The notes under the pieces were generated by a model, which was given only the letters and a program-made list of their open reading frames with translations, searched no databases and was not told the origin of the DNA. From NCBI RefSeq assembly GCF_002847285.1, contig NZ_CP025407.1, positions 1,612,001 through 1,676,000 of the forward strand: a stretch of 64,000 bases of DNA. Reading direction: 5' to 3'. This document shows positions 36,649-45,429 of this stretch, piece after piece. The DNA comes from Streptomyces sp. CMB-StM0423 (GTDB lineage Bacteria > Actinomycetota > Actinomycetes > Streptomycetales > Streptomycetaceae). How positions within the stretch are numbered: position 1 is the stretch's first letter; each line of letters opens with the position of its first letter. Both the position numbers and the translations under genes were made by a program.

Positions 36649-37640
36649 TCATGCCGGCGCCTCGTCTGTGAAGCGCCGGACGGCATCCGCCACGGACCGC
36701 GCGGCCGCCGATCTCCCGACCAGGTCTTCGATGGCCCGTACGAGTTCGTCGACTCCCCCGTCGTAGTCGGTGCTGGTCCGCACGATCTGATACACGTGCG
36801 GCATCGGCTCCGAACGCTCGGCGATCAGCAGGCGGATCTCCGGACGCAGCAGCGACACCAGGTCCAGCCGGCCGGAGAGGGACGCGAAGAGCGGAATCGC
36901 CAGGATGAGTTGCGCCAACTGGGTGCACTGGCGCGGCGACAGCTCATTCGTGCCGTTCGAGCGCCCCTCGACCGGCCTTCCGAGCATCCCCGCGAGCGGG
37001 CGCCACTCGCGGGCGACGGCGCCCAGGGGGAACATCCAGGAGAGCTGCTCACGCCCGGGCCCGTACACCGCGACGAGCAGCCCCACGACGCTGCGCAGCC
37101 GCGGGTCCCACACCCCCGCGCCGCTGAAGCCCTGCTGTACGGGGACACCGCCCCCGCCCGCGCCGTCGAGCTGCCGCCAGGCGTGGTTCGGCCCACCGGC
37201 GCCGGAGACCCGGACGTCGCGCCACACCCCGTCCGCCAGACCCGGGTTGGGATACCCGTAGACGCTGACGACCCCCGGCTCCGCCCCCTCCCCGCCGCCA
37301 GCGCCGCCGGCCGGGCCGCGGGCGGCGGCTCGCCGGACTCCAGCGTGAGCACGGCGATGTCGCCGGAGCGCGGCGCGGGAGGGAACCAGCCGCCGGGCAC
37401 CACCCGGGCGGGCCGCGGCTTGAGGTCACCGACGGCGGAGAAGTCGACGTCGACGGGACGGTCGGGCACGGAGGGGTCAGCCTCGGACCGCCCGAGGGCG
37501 CTGTCGACGACGTGGGCACAGGTCAGGATCAGCCCACCGGGAAGCAGCACCCCGGCGCCGCACACGACGTCGCGACCAGGGATGCATAACCTGACCCGCC
37601 ACTCGCCCGACACCTTTCGCCCCCTCTGCGCCACGTGCAC
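36649..37640 (-). pseudogene. Trypsin-like protease of the VMAP operon, frameshifted
   Basis: N-terminal half, from GTG 37640 (or GTG 37634, better spaced from GGAG): LTCAHVV with catalytic His43 and GDIAVLTL with Asp. The frame must shift by one base at about 37290-37315 (GC-rich run) to read on as EPGVVSVYGYPNPGL and GFSGAGVWD with the catalytic Ser, ending at TGA 36649. The C-terminal 100 residues (SPRQCTQLAQLILAIPLF) form an EAD-like helical domain suited to pair with the VMAP partner. Codon 18 is TTA (37589). With a single correction the gene is complete, so a sequence error is as likely as true inactivation. Confidence 0.78.
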
Positions 37641-37840
37641 GGCTCCGCCAATGCCTGCGAACGCCCGTACGCCAGACCTGAGAGCGTAGTGAAGAGGCTA
37701 CGCACACCAGGGCGGTTAGGCGAGATCCTGACCAACTGATTCGACCGGCACCTGGACAGCAAAAACCTGCGACTTCCGGGGGGCGTCTCGCCGCGCTCTC
37801 CGGCGGTGGTACTCCCGCGACGACAGCGCCACCGAAAGCC

Positions 37841-38020
37841 GTGTCCGCCGCGGACTTCTACTGCCTGACGTGCTTCCAGGGCTACTCGTCGGCAGTCGTC
37901 TTCCTCCGCGATCGCCTGAACGGGGGCGGGCGGTCGAATGCTCAGGACATCACCGAGTGCCGGGGCTGCGGCGGCCAGGAAGCGGTGTGGATCTACCGGC
38001 CACCGCCGGAGGACCCGTGA
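37841..38020 (+). CDS. Small zinc-ribbon-like protein
   Basis: A 59-aa reading frame from GTG 37841 with two CxxC pairs (YCLTCFQGY and ECRGCGG) and an aromatic tail (AVWIYRPP). The spacing of about 26 residues between the pairs fits a zinc ribbon. No strong ribosome binding site and no assigned family, so the call rests on the cysteine pattern. Confidence 0.45.
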   Translation: MSAADFYCLTCFQGYSSAVVFLRDRLNGGGRSNAQDITECRGCGGQEAVWIYRPPPEDP

Positions 38021-38096
38021 ACCACGAACTCACACCGCTCCACGACCGGGTCGGCCCGGCCGCCCCGGCCCTCCGGGCGCCGGTGAGACCGTTCGG

Positions 38097-38534
38097 CTAC
38101 TGGAAGTCGCAGCCGGGGTCGGGGGCATCCTCCGACAGCGGTGCACCGTGAGGGAGGACATAGAGCACGTCCAGAACGACGGGTGTCGTACCGAGATTGC
38201 GCCCGATGTGGACGTTCTGCGCACCGGAAGGTTCAGTCAAGGCACTTCCCGCCTCGTAGACGCCGTCGGACTTGCACGTGGAGTCGAAGTGGCTGAGCGT
38301 TCCCTTCTCGACGAAGCCGTACAGAGTGCCGTCATGGAAGTGCCAGCCGGTGCCCTGACCGGCGGGGATGGTGATCCGGCGCAAGATGTAGTCCTTGCCG
38401 CCCACCGTCGTCTGCGACATGGTCTTTCCCGTCACGCCAGGACCACTCGGTGTCGCCCCGGCCGTGGCGACACCCGCCAGCGTTGCCGTCGCGGCGGCAG
38501 CCGCGATCATTCCCACTCGCATCCGCTTGCCCAT
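38097..38534 (-). CDS. Secreted cupin-domain protein
   Basis: A 145-aa protein with a signal peptide (MGKRMRVGMIAAAAATATLAG, cut near ATAGA). The cupin core GQGTGWHFHDGTLYGFVEKG contains the metal-binding His pair and acidic residue, with a late His in NVHIGRN. ATG at 38534 has AAGGA 7 nt upstream. Standing alone between unrelated genes; a small metalloprotein of unknown substrate outside the membrane. Confidence 0.85.
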   Translation of the reverse strand: MGKRMRVGMIAAAAATATLAGVATAGATPSGPGVTGKTMSQTTVGGKDYILRRITIPAGQGTGWHFHDGTLYGFVEKGTLSHFDSTCKSDGVYEAGSALTEPSGAQNVHIGRNLGTTPVVLDVLYVLPHGAPLSEDAPDPGCDFQ

Positions 38535-38759
38535 ATCGATGTCCTTCTTTCCCAACGGCCCTCGCCGCCCGCGGAAGACGTGGCGCCGGCGAACCGTCTG
38601 TACGACGCAGCCCCAGGCCGGCCCTGAGCCACCCATCGGATCACGTCATCACCCGACCTCACGGTCCCGAAACACGGTGCCTGCCCATCGGCCCGGTGCG
38701 TGTGGCCAGGAGGTGCGGAACAGACGGGCGCAGTCTGTGAGCGAGTTCGCCGCTCTCGC
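38535..38759. other. Gap upstream of the prenyltransferase operon
   Basis: No gene seen. The reading frames here give Arg-rich artefacts. The structured element at 38760-38830 follows directly. Confidence 0.4.
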
Positions 38760-38830
38760 GCGCGGACGGATTCGAACGTACGAGTCGAGGGTGACGGCCA
38801 CTCGTTCGGCCCTGGAGGGCCCGTCCGCGC
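38760..38830 (+). ncRNA. Three-helix, tRNA-sized structured element in the 5' region of the prenyltransferase operon
   Basis: GCGCGGACGG (38760-38769) pairs perfectly with CCGTCCGCGC (38821-38830). Inside lie ACGAGT (38780-38785)/ACTCGT (38800-38805) and the hairpin GCCCT-GG-AGGGC (38809-38820). A TTCGAA like a T-loop is at 38771-38776. It is not a complete tRNA. Could be a leader regulatory RNA, a decayed tRNA, or chance in GC-rich DNA. Confidence 0.35.
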
Positions 38831-38918
38831 TGCCAAACTCCCAGGAGGGAACGCGCTGTTGGGGCGTGGCGAGGCGGGAGCGGCGAGGTCCTGGCGCTCC
38901 GGACGGGCGGGACCGGGC

Positions 38919-39740
38919 ATGACGGACTACGGCGTCCCGCGCGCACGCGCGGTGACGGAGGACCGGCCAAGCGGGCGACGGTGCGGCGGACCCGGCGGGC
39001 AGCGGCGGGACGAGGGGGCAGCGCGGGCGGGGCCACGGCACGTGGCCTGCGTGATGGACGGCAACGGCCGTTGGGCGCAGCGGCGTTCGCTTCCCCGTAC
39101 GGCGGGGCACCGGGCCGCGGTGACAGCCGTCATCGACGTCATCGAGGCGGCCAGGACCGCCGGCGTGGAGTGGCTCAGCATGTACGCCTTCTCCACCGAG
39201 AACTGGAGCCGCCCCGGCACCGAGGTCGAGTTCCTGATGTGTCTGGTGCGCCGGGTTGTGCGCAAGCATGCGCCGCTGCTGCTCGCGCGCGGCATCCGCT
39301 GCCGTTTCCTCGGGGTCGCCGACCCCCGTATCCCCCGTGAACTGGCCCAGGACTTCTACGACTTGGCGGCGCTCACCGCCGACAACCGCGGGATGACGCT
39401 GACCGTCGCCTTCGACCACGGCGGGCGCCGGGACATCGTCGAGGCCGCAAGGTCGCTGATCCGCAGCGGGACGCCCGCCGGCGAGGTGACCGAGCGGCTC
39501 TTCGCGGACCACCTGCCCTTCCCCGACACCCCCGATGTGGATCTGGTCATCCGCACCTCGGGTGAGCAGCGCATCTCCAACTTCATGCTCTGGCAGGTCG
39601 CCTACGCCGAGTGGGTCTTCCCCGAGGTCCTCTGGCCGGACTTCCGGGCCCCCGACTTCCTCGCCTCCCTGCACGCCTACCGGCGCCGCGACCGCCGCTT
39701 CGGCGACGTGCCCGCCCGGACGAACGGAGACGCATCATGA
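38919..39740 (+). CDS. cis-Prenyltransferase (UppS family)
   Basis: A 273-aa isoprenyl diphosphate synthase of the cis type: HVACVMDGNGRWAQRR (catalytic Asp), FSTENWSRP, and VIRTSGEQRISNFMLWQ with YAEWVFPEVLWPDF near the end. The first 45 residues are Arg-rich and not part of the fold. ATG 38919 lacks a good ribosome binding site; an in-frame TTG at 38859 follows AGGAGGGA and may be the true start. Its stop overlaps the next gene (ATGA), coupling it to the MpaB/EF-hand protein. Probably a specialised polyprenol enzyme rather than the housekeeping UppS. Confidence 0.88.
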   Translation: MTDYGVPRARAVTEDRPSGRRCGGPGGQRRDEGAARAGPRHVACVMDGNGRWAQRRSLPRTAGHRAAVTAVIDVIEAARTAGVEWLSMYAFSTENWSRPGTEVEFLMCLVRRVVRKHAPLLLARGIRCRFLGVADPRIPRELAQDFYDLAALTADNRGMTLTVAFDHGGRRDIVEAARSLIRSGTPAGEVTERLFADHLPFPDTPDVDLVIRTSGEQRISNFMLWQVAYAEWVFPEVLWPDFRAPDFLASLHAYRRRDRRFGDVPARTNGDAS

Positions 39741-41200
39741 CCACCGAAACCACGGCAACGGCCGACGGAGCATCCCTGTTCGGCCCGGAATCGCAGTTCA
39801 GCGCCTTCTTCGACGACCCGCGCTGGGCCCTGGCCATCATCCGCGCCACCGTACTGGAGGCCGCGCACCCGCAGGTCGGCGCCGCCCTCGTCGACAACTC
39901 CGTCTTCGTCGCCCATCCCTGGCGCCGGCTGCGCAACACCTTCCTCAGCATGCGGCGCATGTTCGGCCCCGACCCGGCGGTACGCGAACGGGAGGCCGCC
40001 CGGCTCAACCGGCTGCACGCCCGCATGAGCGGCTCCGACTACCGCGGCCGCGCCTACGACGCGATGGACCGCGCGACCCGCGCCTGGGTGGTCGCCACCC
40101 TCTTCGAGAGCGCCGTCACCATGTGCCGGCTGAGCGGCCAGCCGCTCAGCCAGGACACGATGGAGCAGATGTACGCCGAGTACCGCGGGTACCTCGCCGC
40201 GCTCGACGGCGACGCCTCGGAACTCCCCGGGGACCTGAACGACTTCTGGCCGTACTTCGACCGGGTCGTCGAGAACGAGCTGGAGAACACCGAGGCGGCC
40301 CGCGTCATCCTCTACCGGCTCTTCGACCACCTGCCCGCCCCCGCGCTGCTCGACGGCGCGCCCACACTGTGGGCGGCCGGCCGCGCCGTCGCCGGTCCGC
40401 TCATCGGCGCGATCACCGTCGCCTCGCTCCCCGAGCCCTACCGGCGCCGGGCCGGCCTGCCCGAGATGCCCGGCGCCCCGACCCTCATGCAGGGCGCCTA
40501 CCTCGCCGCCGGGCTCACCCGATTCCTGCCCCAGGGCTGGATCGATCCCGAAATCATCATCGAAGCCCTCTCACTCCGGCCCGACAGCGACGACCCGCGC
40601 GCCCGCACCGTTACCGCCCTGCGCGCCCGCATGAAGCGGGCATCGGCCCTGCTCCGCCTCCTCACCCCACTGGGCGGCGACACCGACCCCGGCCCGGCAC
40701 CTTCGGCGGCCAGAGAAGGGAACCGGCGCTCGGCGGAGGAGTTCTTCCGCCGGGTGCTGGACCAGACCGGAGACGGCCACCTCGACTGGCCCGACCTCGC
40801 CGCCATGGCACGCGAACTCGCCACCCGCCTCGACCTGGACGAACCCGAGGAGGCCCGGCTCTACGACGCCTTCGCCGCCTGGTGGCGCGAGCTCCAGGCC
40901 GCCCTCGACGCGGACGGCGACGGCCGCGTCAGCGCCGAGGAGTACGCCACCGCCGTCCCCTCCCTCGCCGGACCCGCGCTGATCCGCGTTGCCGAGGTCC
41001 TCTTCGACGTCACCGACAAGGACGGCAACGGGAGCATCGACGCGGACGAATACCGAACCCTCTTCCGCACCGCCTTTCACCGCGACCTCACCACCACCGA
41101 CGGCACCTGCGGCCGGAGCGCCTTCGTGGGCGACTTCCTCTCGTTCATGGCGGGCCGCCGCACGAGCACCCCGTACGACCCCCTCCTCGCCGACGCCTGA
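39737..41200 (+). CDS. Oxygenase-MpaB-like (DUF2236) protein fused to EF-hand calcium-binding domain
   Basis: A 487-aa fusion. Residues 10-310 resemble the MpaB/latex-clearing oxygenase domain (DDPRWALAIIRATVLEAAHPQVGAAL, HPWRRLRNT, RLSGQPLSQDTMEQMYAEY). The usual W-V-H-A-T segment reads W-V-V-A-T (AWVVATLFES), so a putative haem ligand may be lost or moved. Residues about 330-487 hold three clear EF-hand loops (DQTGDGHLDW, DADGDGRVSAEE, DKDGNGSIDADE), a calerythrin-like arrangement. Translationally coupled to a cis-prenyltransferase, suggesting oxidation of a polyprenyl product under calcium control. Function is inference. Confidence 0.82.
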   Translation: MTTETTATADGASLFGPESQFSAFFDDPRWALAIIRATVLEAAHPQVGAALVDNSVFVAHPWRRLRNTFLSMRRMFGPDPAVREREAARLNRLHARMSGSDYRGRAYDAMDRATRAWVVATLFESAVTMCRLSGQPLSQDTMEQMYAEYRGYLAALDGDASELPGDLNDFWPYFDRVVENELENTEAARVILYRLFDHLPAPALLDGAPTLWAAGRAVAGPLIGAITVASLPEPYRRRAGLPEMPGAPTLMQGAYLAAGLTRFLPQGWIDPEIIIEALSLRPDSDDPRARTVTALRARMKRASALLRLLTPLGGDTDPGPAPSAAREGNRRSAEEFFRRVLDQTGDGHLDWPDLAAMARELATRLDLDEPEEARLYDAFAAWWRELQAALDADGDGRVSAEEYATAVPSLAGPALIRVAEVLFDVTDKDGNGSIDADEYRTLFRTAFHRDLTTTDGTCGRSAFVGDFLSFMAGRRTSTPYDPLLADA

Positions 41201-41371
41201 CGAACACCTGGGCGTGGACGCGGCCGTCGCGGCGTGTCTGCGGTGCAGCCTCAACGGCAGCGGACGCGTCACCGAGTGCGGGTCGGCCGGGCAGTCCGTA
41301 CACGCGGGTTGCCGTGCGGGACCGGAAGGCGGTCCGTTCGACCGGCTCAGTGCCGCGGTGAGTGCCCGGGC

Positions 41372-41800
41372 GGACGCGGTGACCAGGCCGGAGAGCTTGC
41401 ACATCCCGTTGGGCCGTGGCGCCAGTCTGCACACGGTGTCCGCCCAGGGCTCCGTGGCACCGGCGGCGACGGGAGGCTTGCCCAGGTGATCGAGGAGGAA
41501 GACCAGCTCCGGCACCTCGCCTGCGGCACGCACGGCGGAGCGCATCTGGTGCGGCAGGATCAGGAGGTCGTAGGCCGGTCCCGCCGCGGCCACCGCGCGC
41601 AGGCCGCGCTGCACCTGCGACGGGTGACCCAGTCGGGGTCGTCCTCGCCCTGGACCTGCTGACGGACGGCGGCGAGGTACGAGCCGCCGGGCAGCTCGCG
41701 CAGCCGGGCCAACCGCTCCGCGACGTCGGGCGCGGTCAGGGCGGCGAGGAAGGTCGCGCCGCCGGCGGCCCGCCCGACTCCTTCGCCGCCCGGCGGCGCG
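41372..41800 (-). pseudogene. Amidohydrolase-family (fuconolactonase-like) remnant
   Basis: Minus-strand reading FLAALTAPDVAERLARLRELPGGSYLAAVRQQVQGEDDPDWVTR shifts by one base near 41633 to VQRGLRAVAAAGPAYDLLILPHQM, then VPELVFLLDHLGKPPVA and GMCKLSGLVT. This is the middle of a metal-dependent amidohydrolase_2 protein; both ends are missing. The 3' end dissolves around 41372 before the MpaB-EF gene. Confidence 0.72.
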
Positions 41801-41923
41801 CCGAAGCCTGGGAGCGGACGCTCGTCGCGGCCGGCGCCCCGGTGAGTCCGGCGGGCTGCGTACCGGCGCCTTGGGGCCGGTGCCCTCGGGTGGAGGGCAC
41901 CGGCCGGTCGGGGGCCGGGGTTG

Positions 41924-43675
41924 TCAGTTGCGCCAGGTGTCGTTGAGTGTGAGGGAGCCGCCGGTGGGGACGGTGCCCTGGCGGTTGGAGCCGGATTCCC
42001 AGGTCACGCCGGTCTGGCCGTCCCAGCGGCGGAGGTACTTGTACTGGAACGTGGTTCCGGCCGGCAGGGAGAGCCGGTGCTGCCAGACGGGGTAGCTGTC
42101 ACTGCTGAGCTTGATCGCCTGCGCGGGGTTCCAGTTGCCGAGCTGCGGGATGTTGCCGGCCACGTAGATGTTCTCGCCGGGCTGGGTGGTGGCGCTGACG
42201 TTGAAGGATGCGCCGCCGACCGGGTCGGGGTCGCCGCCGCCGTCGCAGTTTCGCGCACCGGTGTGCAGAGCCAGCGCGGTATTGGCGCCCAGGGTGGCGG
42301 TGAACTGACCGGAGCCGTCGACGGTCACGGCACGGTCGCTCTGGACGTCGCAGTAGGTGCCGGCGGCCAGGGAGGTCCGGAAGGTACGGGTGAGGGAACC
42401 CGACTCGTGGTTGATGGCCACGTAGCCCTGGCTGCCGCGGCCGAAGGCGATCGCGTCGCCCCCGTTGTCCCACCAGTCGGTGACCCCCTGGCCGCGGGCG
42501 GCGTTGCGGAAGCCGACCATGGACTCGATCTCGGGCCAGGCGTGCTGGCACTTCCAGCCGTCCTGGTAGCACGCGTTGACCGCGCCGTTGTTGGGCGGAC
42601 CGGCGTCGTTGTTGCCGAACTCGTAGCCGGAGTGGACGTCGGGAGACCCGTAGGGCCAGGCCAGCATGAAGACGTTGGCCAGGGTGTAGTTGGCGCCGCT
42701 CTTGTAGCTGAGGGTGGAGCCGTTGCGCTCGGTGTCGTGGTTGTCGACGAAGACGGCGCTGCTGCCCGAGGGCATGTAGTTCCAGCCCTCGCCGAAGTTC
42801 TTCAGGTAGGCGAGGTTCTCGTTCTCGAAGACCCGCTTCAGGTCACGGCCGTAGCGGAACTCCTGGACGTCGCCGGTGCCCCGGTACTCGTCCGGCAGGA
42901 TCGGCTCGCCGGCACCGAAGATCGCCTCCTGCTTCCAGTAGACGTTCGGGTTGGTGAGCCGGGATTTGATGTTGGCGAGGTCGCCGGCCGGGATGTGCTT
43001 GACCGCGTCGACGCGGAAGCCCGCCACGCCCAGGGAGAGCAGGTCGTTGAGGTAGCCGGCGATACGGCCCCGGACGTAGTCCTTGCCGGTGTTGAGGTCG
43101 GCCAGGCCCACCAGCTCGCAGTTCTGCACGTTGCCGCGGTCGCCGTAGTTGTCGCCGATCGGCCGGCGGCAGTCGTTGAAGTCCCAGTCGCTGTAGGGCG
43201 CGTCGGGGTAGTCGTACTTGGTGTAGTTCGAGCCCGCGGTGCCGGTGCCGGAGCCGGCGGACATGTGGTTGATCACCGCGTCCACCACGACGCCGACCCC
43301 CGCGTCGCGGCAGGTGCCGACCATGTTGCGGAACTGGTCGCGATTGCCCAGGCGGCTTTCGATGCGGTAGCTGACGGGCTGGTAGGCGGTCCACCACTGG
43401 CCGCCCTGGATCTGCTCCTGGGGCGGGGAGACCTGGACGTAGCCGTAGCCGGCCGGACCCAGGCGCTGGGTACATTCGCGGGCGATGGAGTCGAACCGCC
43501 AGTTGAACATCACCGCGGTGACGTCCTTGGACCCGGGCGGTGCCGCCTGGGCCGTGGGGGTCGTGACGGTCATCGAGAGGACGCTGCCGGAGACGGCGAT
43601 CAGGCCGGCCATGAACGCGCCGATGGACCTCTTCCAGCCTGGAGTTCCGTGTCTGCGTTGACGACGAGCGAACAA
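41924..43675 (-). CDS. Secreted alpha-amylase (GH13) with C-terminal CBM20 starch-binding domain
   Basis: A 583-aa enzyme. TTG at 43675 follows AGGAGGAG and starts a signal peptide ending in TAQA. GH13 motifs: [15 protein letters not shown] (nucleophile Asp about 221), KQEAIF (Glu about 249) and [11 protein letters not shown] (Asp about 311). A C-domain follows, then a CBM20 (about 490-583) with VYVAGN-like [13 protein letters not shown] and paired Trp ([20 protein letters not shown]). Cleaves starch outside the cell. Monocistronic, with promoter and operators immediately upstream; likely under a MalR-type repressor. Confidence 0.96.
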   Translation of the reverse strand: MFARRQRRHGTPGWKRSIGAFMAGLIAVSGSVLSMTVTTPTAQAAPPGSKDVTAVMFNWRFDSIARECTQRLGPAGYGYVQVSPPQEQIQGGQWWTAYQPVSYRIESRLGNRDQFRNMVGTCRDAGVGVVVDAVINHMSAGSGTGTAGSNYTKYDYPDAPYSDWDFNDCRRPIGDNYGDRGNVQNCELVGLADLNTGKDYVRGRIAGYLNDLLSLGVAGFRVDAVKHIPAGDLANIKSRLTNPNVYWKQEAIFGAGEPILPDEYRGTGDVQEFRYGRDLKRVFENENLAYLKNFGEGWNYMPSGSSAVFVDNHDTERNGSTLSYKSGANYTLANVFMLAWPYGSPDVHSGYEFGNNDAGPPNNGAVNACYQDGWKCQHAWPEIESMVGFRNAARGQGVTDWWDNGGDAIAFGRGSQGYVAINHESGSLTRTFRTSLAAGTYCDVQSDRAVTVDGSGQFTATLGANTALALHTGARNCDGGGDPDPVGGASFNVSATTQPGENIYVAGNIPQLGNWNPAQAIKLSSDSYPVWQHRLSLPAGTTFQYKYLRRWDGQTGVTWESGSNRQGTVPTGGSLTLNDTWRN

Positions 43676-43746
43676 GACTCCTCCTGGGAGTGGACGGGTT
43701 GAGGCCGCGAAGGCAACGCGCCATGCCCGACAGCCCGGGGGCACAT

Positions 43747-43808
43747 CTTGCAATCTTTCTGCAAGAGATTGCACAAGAGAACGTAGAGCCGCCCCCGAAG
43801 CCGGTCAA
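43747..43808 (-). promoter_or_regulatory. Alpha-amylase promoter and repressor-type operator
   Basis: Minus strand: TTGACC (43808-43803), 17-bp spacer, TACGTT (43785-43780). Directly downstream (43747-43773) lies an inverted repeat, TGCAATCT / AGATTGCA with CTTGCA...TGCAAG nested in it, the type of site bound by the maltose repressor in streptomycete amylase genes. Binding there would block transcription. Confidence 0.75.
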
Positions 43809-44057
43809 GGGTTCTGACGCGTTCCCCGAACACGGGCCGCCGAGCCGGCGCCCGCGCCCGCGAACGCGGCGGAATCCCGACGGCAGTTGGCCGCGGGCCT
43901 GGACACCGGACCGACCGCCTCCCGCCCCGGACCAGCAGTAAACGGCCGCCACCTGGGAGAAGGCATCGAGGCACCGCCCCGCTGCCGACTTCTCCCTTGA
44001 ACGTGCAGATCCTGCCGGGGTCGAGACCGCACGGCGCGGGCCAACGCGGGGATCACC

Positions 44058-44070
44058 GCAAGAGATTGCA
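44058..44070. promoter_or_regulatory. Distal copy of the amylase operator half
   Basis: GCAAGAGATTGCA at 44058-44070 is an exact 13-bp copy of 43761-43773 within the amylase operator, 297 bp away and upstream of the promoter. It may be an auxiliary operator for looping. The rest of 43809-44092 has no gene. Confidence 0.5.
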
Positions 44071-44092
44071 GACACCACGGCAGACCGGTGAC

Positions 44093-44436
44093 TCAGCTCT
44101 TCTCCTGCGGCTCCTCGTTCGTCTGCTGCACGCCGTCCAGATCATCGGCGTAGTGCTCGATCGCCCGCTGATAGTCCTGCACCCGGGGGTCGCTGCTGAT
44201 GGCGGTCAGCGTCTTCAGCAGCAGCCGAACCGCCTCGCGGCCTTCGCCCTCGTTGTACAGAGCCATGGCCAGGAAAACCTGTAGCCGCTGTCTGCCCAGT
44301 CCATCGGGCCTGAAGAAGACGGCGGCGTGTTTCTCACCGACGCCGGGGCGCGGCCCGTCGCCGGCAGCCAGGCGGCCTGCATTCCGGCCTCGGCGGGCCC
44401 CCGCACGTCCTTCTCCGGGTCGTCCCCCACGAAAGG
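44093..44436 (-). pseudogene. Fragments of a HAD phosphatase and a TPR protein
   Basis: One frame (about 44436-44335) reads VGDDPEKDVRGPAEAGMQAAWLP, the C-terminal motif of a HAD phosphatase. It runs, after a frame change, into VFLAMALYNEGEGREAVRLLLKTLTAISSDPRVQDYQRAIEHYADDLD, the C-terminal half of a small TPR protein, ending at TGA 44093. Neither has its N-terminus. Two adjacent genes seem to have been cut down by deletion. Confidence 0.65.
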
Positions 44437-44591
44437 ACCCGTACGCTACGCGCGGCCACCTGCGGGTACGTACTTGAAGCCAACTGCGCGTGCTGTCACG
44501 CTCGTTGGAGGTCCGGCACCCGGCCGGCCCACGTGCCGTGCCCCCCACACCCGGCAGCGGCAGGTGTCAACTCCCGGAGAGAGGTCCTTCC

Positions 44592-45407
44592 GTGGACACG
44601 TCCCGAATATCGCGCGCCGCGCTGATCTCCGCCGTGGCTCTGGCCGCGGCGGCCACCGGTACGCTGCCCTCCGTCGCGGCAACGCCCGCCGAACCCGCGA
44701 CGTCCTCCGTCGCCGCGTACGACGACACGTACTACAAGGACGCGCTCGGCAAGGAGGGCGACGAGCTCAAGAGCGCCCTGCACACGATCATCAGCGACCA
44801 GACCAAGATCTCATACAGCCAGGTCTGGGACGCACTCATGGAGACTGACGAGGACCCGGCGAACCCGGACAACGTCATCCTCCTCTACAGCGGTTACTCG
44901 CAGAGCAAGGACTCCAACGGCGGCAACGCCGACGACTGGAACCGCGAGCACGTCTGGGCCAAGAGCCACGGCGACTTCGGTACCTCGACCGGTCCGGGCA
45001 CCGATGTGCACCACCTGCGCCCCACAGACGTGACGGTCAACAGCACCCGCGGGAACAAGGACTTCGACTACGGCGGCAGCCCGGTCGACCAGGCCCCGGG
45101 GAGCTTCAGCGACGACGACTCCTTCGAGCCCCGCGACGAGGTCAAGGGCGACGTCGCCCGCATGATCCTCTACATGGCCGTTCGCTACGACGGCGACGAC
45201 GGCTTCGCCGACCTGGAGCCCAACGAACAGGTCAACAACGGCTCGTCGCCTGCCATCGGCAAGCTCTCGGTCCTCAAGGAGTGGAACGCCGAGGACCCGC
45301 CGAGCGACTTCGAAAAGAACCGCAACCAGGTGATCTTCGACCAGATCCAGCACAACCGGAACCCGTTCATCGACCACCCGGAGTGGGTCGACTCGATCTG
45401 GCCGTAA
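44592..45407 (+). CDS. Secreted endonuclease I family nuclease
   Basis: A 271-aa protein with a signal peptide (about 40 residues). The nuclease core has NREHVWAKS (about 117-125) and DVHHLRPTD ... NSTRGN (about 138-153), the beta-beta-alpha metal His/Asn motif of the EndA/endonuclease I family. GTG at 44592 has an AGAGAGG ribosome site. Degrades DNA (and perhaps RNA) outside the cell, for nutrition or defence. Low similarity of neighbours suggests it is monocistronic. Confidence 0.9.
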   Translation: MDTSRISRAALISAVALAAAATGTLPSVAATPAEPATSSVAAYDDTYYKDALGKEGDELKSALHTIISDQTKISYSQVWDALMETDEDPANPDNVILLYSGYSQSKDSNGGNADDWNREHVWAKSHGDFGTSTGPGTDVHHLRPTDVTVNSTRGNKDFDYGGSPVDQAPGSFSDDDSFEPRDEVKGDVARMILYMAVRYDGDDGFADLEPNEQVNNGSSPAIGKLSVLKEWNAEDPPSDFEKNRNQVIFDQIQHNRNPFIDHPEWVDSIWP

Positions 45408-45429
45408 CGATCCCCCAAGCCGTGACCGT

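Noticed and set aside
38740..38850. Candidate tRNA gene on the minus strand
   Set aside because: A TTCGAAT loop and an acceptor-like stem exist, but the T-stem does not pair and no anticodon arm fits; kept only as a structured element.
41921..43702. 593-codon plus-strand frame opposite the alpha-amylase gene
   Set aside because: Antisense frame rich in Val/Gly/Ala; the amylase catalytic motifs on the other strand are decisive.
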